From contig JAVWMQ010000048.1 of the NCBI GenBank assembly GCA_036637375.1, forward strand, positions 1 through 11,077: 11,077 nt of DNA. The letters are read 5' to 3'. The notes under the pieces are model-generated. The model had not been told where the DNA came from. It did no database searches and worked only from the letters and a program-made list of their open reading frames with translations. Source of the DNA: JAVWMQ01 sp036637375. Its GTDB lineage: Bacteria > Bacillota > Clostridia > Peptostreptococcales > Anaerovoracaceae. Shown here in pieces: positions 7,988 to 11,077 of the stretch; position 1 is the stretch's first letter, and every line of letters starts with the position of its first letter. Both the position numbers and the translations under genes were made by a program.

Positions 7988-8410
7988 TTAATTTAGAATC
8001 TCACAGTTAGAGAAATCAACGCCTATCATTTCTTCTTTTTCAGCGCTTAGACTAACAACGAATTCTATTTCAAAGATTTCTGACATCTTCTTAATTCTTT
8101 CAATGAACTCTGGTAAATTTCCTAAAGAAACATCTGCATGCTTCAATATTCCATCAATAAAAATTGTTTCAATATCGTGATCTGAACTAATTATTCCATA
8201 AATGAAACCGATATATTCATCGATATTTGTTATGTGTGGAAAATCTTCCATACATATTACACGAATGTCATGTTTCAAATCAAAAGTTAATCTGTGGTTC
8301 TTATTAATAAAAATAATACTTCCATTCCCAGCATCTACTTTTCCATTTGATAGATCAATCATTTGTTTTGTTTTGCCACTGCCTTTTCTTCCTACTAATA
8401 GTTTAACCAT
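7988..8410 (-). CDS. Small P-loop NTPase-like protein of unknown function
   Basis: A 140-residue protein with a perfect Walker A motif at its N-terminus, GRKGSGKT (7-14), and a Walker B-like hydrophobic strand ending in aspartate, IETIFIDG (80-87, D86). A further strand, FVVSLSAEK (117-125), may hold a sensor residue. This pattern suggests a compact ATP-binding fold; similar short clostridial proteins are often named PilT-like, but it lacks the size and other domains of a pilus retraction ATPase, and no pilus genes are nearby. Function is therefore unknown to me. The start is firm: TAGGAGG lies eight bases upstream of ATG 8410. It has its own near-consensus promoter (8474-8446) and its own terminator, so it is probably a single-gene transcript. 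Confidence 0.8.
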   Translation of the reverse strand: MVKLLVGRKGSGKTKQMIDLSNGKVDAGNGSIIFINKNHRLTFDLKHDIRVICMEDFPHITNIDEYIGFIYGIISSDHDIETIFIDGILKHADVSLGNLPEFIERIKKMSEIFEIEFVVSLSAEKEEMIGVDFSNCEILN

Positions 8411-8445
8411 AATGCTATCCTCCTACTTCGTGTTGCTTTTAATTT

Positions 8446-8474
8446 ATTATAACCTCTAGGCAAATTTTTATCAA
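8446..8474 (-). promoter_or_regulatory. Strong sigma-A-like promoter of the P-loop gene
   Basis: Minus-strand -35 box TTGATA (8474-8469), 17-base spacer, and perfect -10 box TATAAT (8451-8446). The start of transcription would be near 8440, about 30 bases ahead of the gene start at 8410, leaving a short leader that contains the AGGAGG site. Confidence 0.75.
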
Positions 8475-8506
8475 CTATAATATATACAAAATATATTTAT
8501 TTTTAC

Positions 8507-9106
8507 TTAAAATGTGTGAGTACCATATGCAACATGAGTTATAGAATCATACGCCCCATTATCATTGTTTTTTTGGAATTCTGCAATTTTAACCATTTTT
8601 TGTCCAAGCTCATAAGCTTTTTTCTTTGCAATTATTTTGTCCTCTGTTTTACCATATAATGCAACCCATCCAGCACTTGTAATGCCTTGCATACTAAAAA
8701 AATTATTCAAGGTGTCAATCACACCAGAACATCCAATGCTACCAGCTACTGTTGCTATTGCGCCCACCTTGTTACCGTTAATTGGCCACTGTGAATAACT
8801 TCTATCTATTAGCATTTTGCATTGAGCAGTTACATCGCAAAAGTATACAGGAGATCCAATTAAAACTCCATCCGCTTCCTTAATCTTCTTAAACACCTCA
8901 CTTATACCATCATCAATTGGACATTCTCCACCTTTTTGACAAGTGATACACCCAATACATGGATTAATTTCCATGTCAGCTAAGGAAACTAATTCAACCT
9001 CTGCTCCGCTATCCGCACAACCTTTCAAAACGTTTTCCATTAGAACTTCTGTCTGTTTGTTTCTTCTTGGACTTGCACAAACCCCTAAAATTTTAATCTG
9101 TTCCAT
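8507..9106 (-). CDS. Iron-sulfur flavoprotein / NADPH-dependent FMN reductase family protein
   Basis: A 199-residue flavodoxin-like oxidoreductase. The N-terminal strand and phosphate loop ILGVCASPRRNKQTE (6-20) fit FMN binding, and GSPVYF (84-89) is the second flavin-contacting loop of this family. A compact cysteine motif, C50-x2-C53-x2-C56-x5-C62, is that of archaeal and clostridial iron-sulfur flavoproteins that hold a 4Fe-4S cluster next to FMN and pass electrons, for example from ferredoxin. Length is normal for the family. Its start ATG 9106 has AAAGGAAAGG upstream, and only 24 bases separate it from the stop of the opine dehydrogenase gene, so the two are probably cotranscribed. The physiological electron donor and acceptor cannot be read from sequence. 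No clear hairpin terminator follows; only AT-only weak pairing is seen before 8474. Confidence 0.87.
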   Translation of the reverse strand: MEQIKILGVCASPRRNKQTEVLMENVLKGCADSGAEVELVSLADMEINPCIGCITCQKGGECPIDDGISEVFKKIKEADGVLIGSPVYFCDVTAQCKMLIDRSYSQWPINGNKVGAIATVAGSIGCSGVIDTLNNFFSMQGITSAGWVALYGKTEDKIIAKKKAYELGQKMVKIAEFQKNNDNGAYDSITHVAYGTHTF

Positions 9107-9130
9107 CTTTTTACCTTTCCTTTCTACAAC

Positions 9131-10363
9131 TTATTTTCCATAATTCAAATACTCTAGTAATTCTTTTTTATCCATATCTTTAATTCCTAAATAACTTAAA
9201 CCATATATGCTTTCTTTGTAAAAATCCTTTTTATGCATTGCCCCTGCTAGAACAATCATTGTATCAATAATCGGCGTTTGTACACCAAATTTTACACCTA
9301 GCTCATGATATATTTTGCAACTAACTGGTACATCTTCAGTTAAGTATCTATGGTTTATGCTCTCTGGCCCAACATTTCCCTCTGATGATACTTCATCCAA
9401 AGATAGTCTCATATTATCTTTGCCATTCTTATCAAGTCCCATATATTCCTGTGCAAGTATACTTCTCCTTGAGAAAAAAGATTCATAAGAATATTCCGGA
9501 ACACTTACACCTATTGCATCAGCTAACATTTTTTCTTCTTGGTAGAATTGATACTGAACTTCACAGATTGATTTACATAACCCATGACTATACATTGAGT
9601 ATGAATTTGGTTCTCTATCTCCGAAAATTTTACCCCAGTTTTCCATGGTTGATACACCTAAAATAGTTGCTGGTACATGTATTACAGGATTTATATTTGC
9701 AAATCCAATATCCAGTACAGTGTTGCCTATCTGAAATCCATCACCATTTGTGATTGAATCTAAACATGGTAAATATTTTGTCGATTCCATAAATTCATCA
9801 TTGTGAGACATAGGCATAGCTGCGCCTCTTAGTGTAATCGCCCTATATTTTACATTAACACATGGTAGGTTAAATCCTCCAATAACATCAATTCTAGTTC
9901 CGTATGGAGCAGATGACCAACCACCTATAATTACATCTTTTTTACATCCTTGTTCTCGCATCATTTTTCTAAGTAACAATGTTCCAAAATTATCTGTAAA
10001 TATATGAATTACCTGTCCATCTTCAAGTAATGGAATTAACTTCTCAAAAAAAGCTTTATGTCCATGAGCCGGTATTGCAATTACGATTAAACCTACACCC
10101 TTAACGGCTTCTTCCATATTTGTCGTCACAAGATCAAGAAATACTTTTCCGCTTCGCTCAAATCCGTATAAATTTCTTTGAACACCCTCAAGTTTGATTC
10201 CTGTCCGATCAAGATGCGCAATTGATTTCTCAGAATATGGTTCCATTGCATACAATCTCACTTCTTTGCCAGCTAGCTTAATATCAGCTGCACACGTTTT
10301 ACCAACCGCACTAGCGCCTAAAACAGCAATCGGTTTTTCTTCTAGATACTTCATATCTTTCAT
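9131..10363 (-). CDS. NAD(P)-dependent octopine/nopaline (opine) dehydrogenase family protein
   Basis: A 410-residue oxidoreductase of the octopine/nopaline dehydrogenase family, which joins an amino acid to a keto acid by reductive amination using NAD(P)H, or runs the reverse. The N-terminal Rossmann part begins IAVLGASAVGKT (12-23), with GASAVG in place of the usual GxGxxG loop (Ser at the second glycine). The helical C-terminal NAD_octopine_DH part carries NPVIHVP (225-231), whose histidine aligns by position with the catalytic histidine of the family, and NHRYLTEDVP (337-346), a strong family signature. Length is close to the norm of about 360-430. ATG 10363 has GAGGAGG seven bases upstream. 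Substrates are unknown: relatives include amino-acid opine enzymes and metallophore (staphylopine-type) enzymes, but no nicotianamine-synthase-like or metal transporter gene is present here. Followed closely by the flavoprotein gene. Confidence 0.88.
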   Translation of the reverse strand: MKDMKYLEEKPIAVLGASAVGKTCAADIKLAGKEVRLYAMEPYSEKSIAHLDRTGIKLEGVQRNLYGFERSGKVFLDLVTTNMEEAVKGVGLIVIAIPAHGHKAFFEKLIPLLEDGQVIHIFTDNFGTLLLRKMMREQGCKKDVIIGGWSSAPYGTRIDVIGGFNLPCVNVKYRAITLRGAAMPMSHNDEFMESTKYLPCLDSITNGDGFQIGNTVLDIGFANINPVIHVPATILGVSTMENWGKIFGDREPNSYSMYSHGLCKSICEVQYQFYQEEKMLADAIGVSVPEYSYESFFSRRSILAQEYMGLDKNGKDNMRLSLDEVSSEGNVGPESINHRYLTEDVPVSCKIYHELGVKFGVQTPIIDTMIVLAGAMHKKDFYKESIYGLSYLGIKDMDKKELLEYLNYGK

Positions 10364-10405
10364 AGTAAGTCCTCCTCAAACAAATTATAATAAATTGTTT
10401 TATAT

Positions 10406-10423
10406 TCAGATTATTAAATCTGA
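10406..10423 (-). promoter_or_regulatory. Small stem-loop in the leader of the opine dehydrogenase gene
   Basis: A perfect 7-bp inverted repeat (10406-10412 with 10417-10423, four-base loop) lies about 45 bases upstream of the start codon, inside the predicted leader. It lacks a T-run, so it is not a terminator; it could be an RNA hairpin or a protein-binding site. Confidence 0.4.
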
Positions 10424-10451
10424 GCTGTCTTGATCCTCTCTATTTAGGCTA

Positions 10452-10460
10452 ATTATATCA
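10452..10460 (-). promoter_or_regulatory. Extended -10 promoter of the opine dehydrogenase unit
   Basis: On the minus strand TG-A-TATAAT (10460-10452) is a perfect extended -10 element. No good -35 box is found 16-18 bases upstream, which extended -10 promoters tolerate. The leader would be about 80 nt long. It is divergent from the tRNA promoter at 10528. Confidence 0.55.
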
Positions 10461-10527
10461 CATATCAAATTATTTAATATAGCAAATAAAACAAAGTCTT
10501 TATATTTAATTTTGTGGTAATTTTTCT

Positions 10528-10557
10528 TTGACAAACACATGCGTTATACTGTATAAT
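10528..10557 (+). promoter_or_regulatory. Strong promoter of the tRNA-Arg gene
   Basis: Both boxes are perfect sigma-A consensus: TTGACA (10528-10533) and TATAAT (10552-10557), separated by 18 bases. The tRNA begins 35 bases after the -10 box. Confidence 0.85.
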
Positions 10558-10562
10558 TAACA

Positions 10563-10583
10563 ATGTTGTAGATATTACAACAT
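10563..10583. promoter_or_regulatory. Palindrome at the tRNA-Arg transcription start
   Basis: Perfect 8-bp arms ATGTTGTA (10563-10570) and TACAACAT (10576-10583) around a five-base centre. It begins about six bases after the -10 box, so it covers the likely start of transcription. It could be an operator, or a leader hairpin of the precursor tRNA removed by RNase P. Confidence 0.45.
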
Positions 10584-10592
10584 ACGTGTTGC

Positions 10593-10669
10593 GCGCTATT
10601 AGCTCAGCTGGATAGAGTAGCGCACTACGAATGCGAAGGTCTGGGGTTCGAATCCCTAATGGCGCACCA
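10593..10669 (+). tRNA. tRNA-Arg (anticodon ACG)
   Basis: A 77-base cloverleaf including encoded CCA. Acceptor GCGCTAT (10593-10599) pairs with ATGGCGC (10659-10665, one G-U), followed by discriminator A and CCA. The D arm has GCTCAGCTGGATAGAG. The anticodon loop CTACGAA (10625-10631) holds ACG at 10627-10629, with a four-pair stem plus a G-A mismatch at its outer end. The T loop is TTCGAAT. The sequence closely matches the standard bacterial tRNA-Arg(ACG), whose A34 is normally changed to inosine by TadA to read CGU, CGC and CGA. Its 3' end is a frequent type of integration site for mobile elements. Confidence 0.95.
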
Positions 10670-10673
10670 CATC

Positions 10674-10710
10674 AAAAGCACTGAAATTTCAACAGTTTCA
10701 GTGCTTTTTT
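10674..10710 (+). terminator. Rho-independent terminator of tRNA-Arg
   Basis: A 13-bp perfect stem (10674-10686 with 10696-10708) and nine-base loop, ending in TTTTTT, directly after the tRNA. The A-run on the other side means it could also work on the minus strand. Confidence 0.85.
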
Positions 10711-10743
10711 ATTTTCTTATTTCTCCTAATTTTTGTAAATTTC

Positions 10744-10851
10744 TCACCTATTTTTACCCCTTTTTACCCCTTTTACTGTTACCCAAGGTGTTACCCACTT
10801 TGTCTTTTGATTTTTTTTGCGATAAAACCCGATTTCATAATCGGTAGATTT
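10744..10851 (-). pseudogene. Possible remnant of an integrase 3' end
   Basis: A 35-codon minus-strand open stretch, stop TGA at 10746-10744, bounded upstream by an in-frame TAG (10854-10852), with no usable start codon or ribosome binding site. Its basic tail contains KWVTPWVTV, resembling from memory the variable C-terminal tails of tyrosine recombinases from phages and integrative elements of Firmicutes. None of the catalytic R-H-R-Y residues is present. Orientation toward the tRNA 3' end fits the usual layout of such genes. The evidence is thin; it could equally be chance translation of the TTACCC repeats. Confidence 0.2.
10754..10796. repeat. Four TTACCC direct repeats
   Basis: TTACCC recurs at 10754, 10764, 10779 and 10791. 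The first two lie in an exact tandem copy of TTTTTACCCC; the last two lie in copies of GTTACCCA. Direct repeats of this size 85-130 bases from a tRNA end could be arm-type binding sites for an integrase. Confidence 0.6.
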
Positions 10852-10858
10852 CTAAGGT

Positions 10859-10889
10859 CTACTTTTTTTGTTTGGCAGCACAAAAGTAG
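10859..10889. repeat. 8-bp inverted repeat
   Basis: CTACTTTT (10859-10866) and AAAAGTAG (10882-10889) are exact inverse copies with a 15-base gap; AGGTCT is also repeated directly at 10855 and 10890. Function is unknown. Confidence 0.45.
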
Positions 10890-10932
10890 AGGTCTTTGTT
10901 ATTAAGTTTTTATTCACTAGCTTTTCTCGCTA

Positions 10933-10964
10933 AGTAAGTTTATACTTACTGTATCGTAAGTATA
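10933..10964 (+). promoter_or_regulatory. Overlapping inverted repeats before the last gene (operator or alternate RNA hairpins)
   Basis: AGTAAGT (10933-10939) pairs with ACTTACT (10944-10950), and TATACTTAC (10941-10949) pairs with GTAAGTATA (10956-10964). The middle segment belongs to both, so only one hairpin can form at a time in RNA. In DNA it reads as three half-sites of GTAAGTA. The repeats end directly at the GGAGGAG ribosome binding site. Confidence 0.55.
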
Positions 10965-10977
10965 GGAGGAGAAAAAA

Positions 10978-11077
10978 ATGAAAGATAAATTTGAAATAGA
11001 TTGCACCGCGATTTGGAATATTGACAAGCAGCTGCTTGCCCTTGTCGAATACCAAGCTTTAATTACCGACTCAACTG
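10978..11077 (+). CDS. Unrecognised gene, N-terminus only, cut by window end
   Basis: ATG 10978 follows AGGAGGAG (10964-10971) by six bases, a strong site, and opens a frame of 33 codons to the window edge without a stop. The visible protein is soluble-looking, beginning MKDKFEIDCTAIWNIDKQ, with no signal peptide. I do not recognise the family. It is the only protein gene on the plus strand, and its codons (GCG, CTG, GTC, GAC, ACC) and GC content of about 39 percent by my count are richer in G and C than its neighbours, which hints at a different origin, although 100 bases is a small sample. It may be the first gene of an integrated element next to tRNA-Arg. Confidence 0.6.
   Translation, partial: MKDKFEIDCTAIWNIDKQLLALVEYQALITDST

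Larger units (their letters stand above)
10711..10977. other. Noncoding or remnant stretch between tRNA-Arg and the next plus-strand gene
   Basis: No convincing intact gene is present here. It holds TTACCC direct repeats (10754-10796), a short minus-strand open stretch that may be an integrase tail (10744-10851), a small hairpin of CCGATT and AATCGG (10829-10844) followed on the minus strand by GTTTTAT, an inverted repeat at 10859-10889, and overlapping inverted repeats at 10933-10964. The density of repeats and lack of genes fit the end region of an integrated element, but this is inference. Confidence 0.5.

Noticed and set aside
8474..8506. Possible terminator after the iron-sulfur flavoprotein gene
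   Set aside because: Only A/T pairs of about five bases can form, with no proper T-run; not enough to call.
10364..10445. Riboswitch in the opine dehydrogenase leader
   Set aside because: The leader is about 80 nt with one small hairpin, and I recognise no riboswitch core motif in it.
10829..10844. Minus-strand terminator at the CCGATT/AATCGG hairpin
   Set aside because: The stem is only 6 bp, the T-run is short (GTTTTAT), and no minus-strand gene upstream needs it; kept only as a hairpin in the spacer description.
10659..10847. Plus-strand open frame of 62 codons after the tRNA
   Set aside because: Its ATG lies inside the tRNA acceptor stem, it reads through the terminator hairpin, and it has no ribosome binding site; composition is just T-rich translation.
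1..11077. CRISPR array, insertion sequence or toxin-antitoxin pair
   Set aside because: No regularly spaced repeats, transposase motifs or paired small genes were seen in the window.

Overview
The window is AT-rich DNA from a low-GC Gram-positive anaerobe, most likely a member of the Clostridia. The reasons are strong AGGAGG-type ribosome binding sites, sigma-A-like promoters, U-tailed hairpin terminators, and the mix of gene families (NhaC antiporter, YitT, BMP lipoprotein, iron-sulfur flavoprotein, YgiQ radical SAM protein). I cannot name genus or species from sequence alone.

Nearly all genes lie on the minus strand and read from right to left. Positions 10363-8507 hold an apparent two-gene unit: an octopine/nopaline-type opine dehydrogenase and a 4Fe-4S flavoprotein oxidoreductase. 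A strong promoter at 8474-8446 then drives a small P-loop ATPase-like protein of unknown function (8410-7988), which ends at a hairpin terminator (7974-7946). Next comes a tightly packed run: EamA/DMT permease (7915-7025), Nudix CoA-pyrophosphatase-like hydrolase (7041-6421), PnrA/BMP-type lipoprotein (6372-5362), YgiQ-type radical SAM protein (5358-3574), beta-class DNA methyltransferase (3577-2294) and YitT membrane protein (2289-1381). Several of these overlap or abut, so translation is probably coupled. The run ends at a perfect 14-bp hairpin terminator (1325-1356). A separate promoter (1288-1260) then drives an NhaC-type Na+/H+ antiporter whose 3' end lies outside the window.

The right end differs. 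A tRNA-Arg(ACG) gene on the plus strand (10593-10669) has its own strong promoter and terminator and is divergent from the opine dehydrogenase. The next roughly 300 bases contain no convincing full gene. They hold TTACCC direct repeats, several inverted repeats, and a short minus-strand reading frame that could be the tail of a lost integrase. After that, a plus-strand gene of higher GC content starts at 10978 behind overlapping inverted repeats and runs off the window. This layout is what an integrative element inserted at a tRNA 3' end looks like, but the window is too short to prove it.

Most of the window looks like ordinary chromosomal housekeeping and transport genes. The points most worth a second look are the tRNA-Arg flank, the methyltransferase without a visible restriction partner coupled to ygiQ, the unassigned small P-loop protein, and the opine dehydrogenase/flavoprotein pair.
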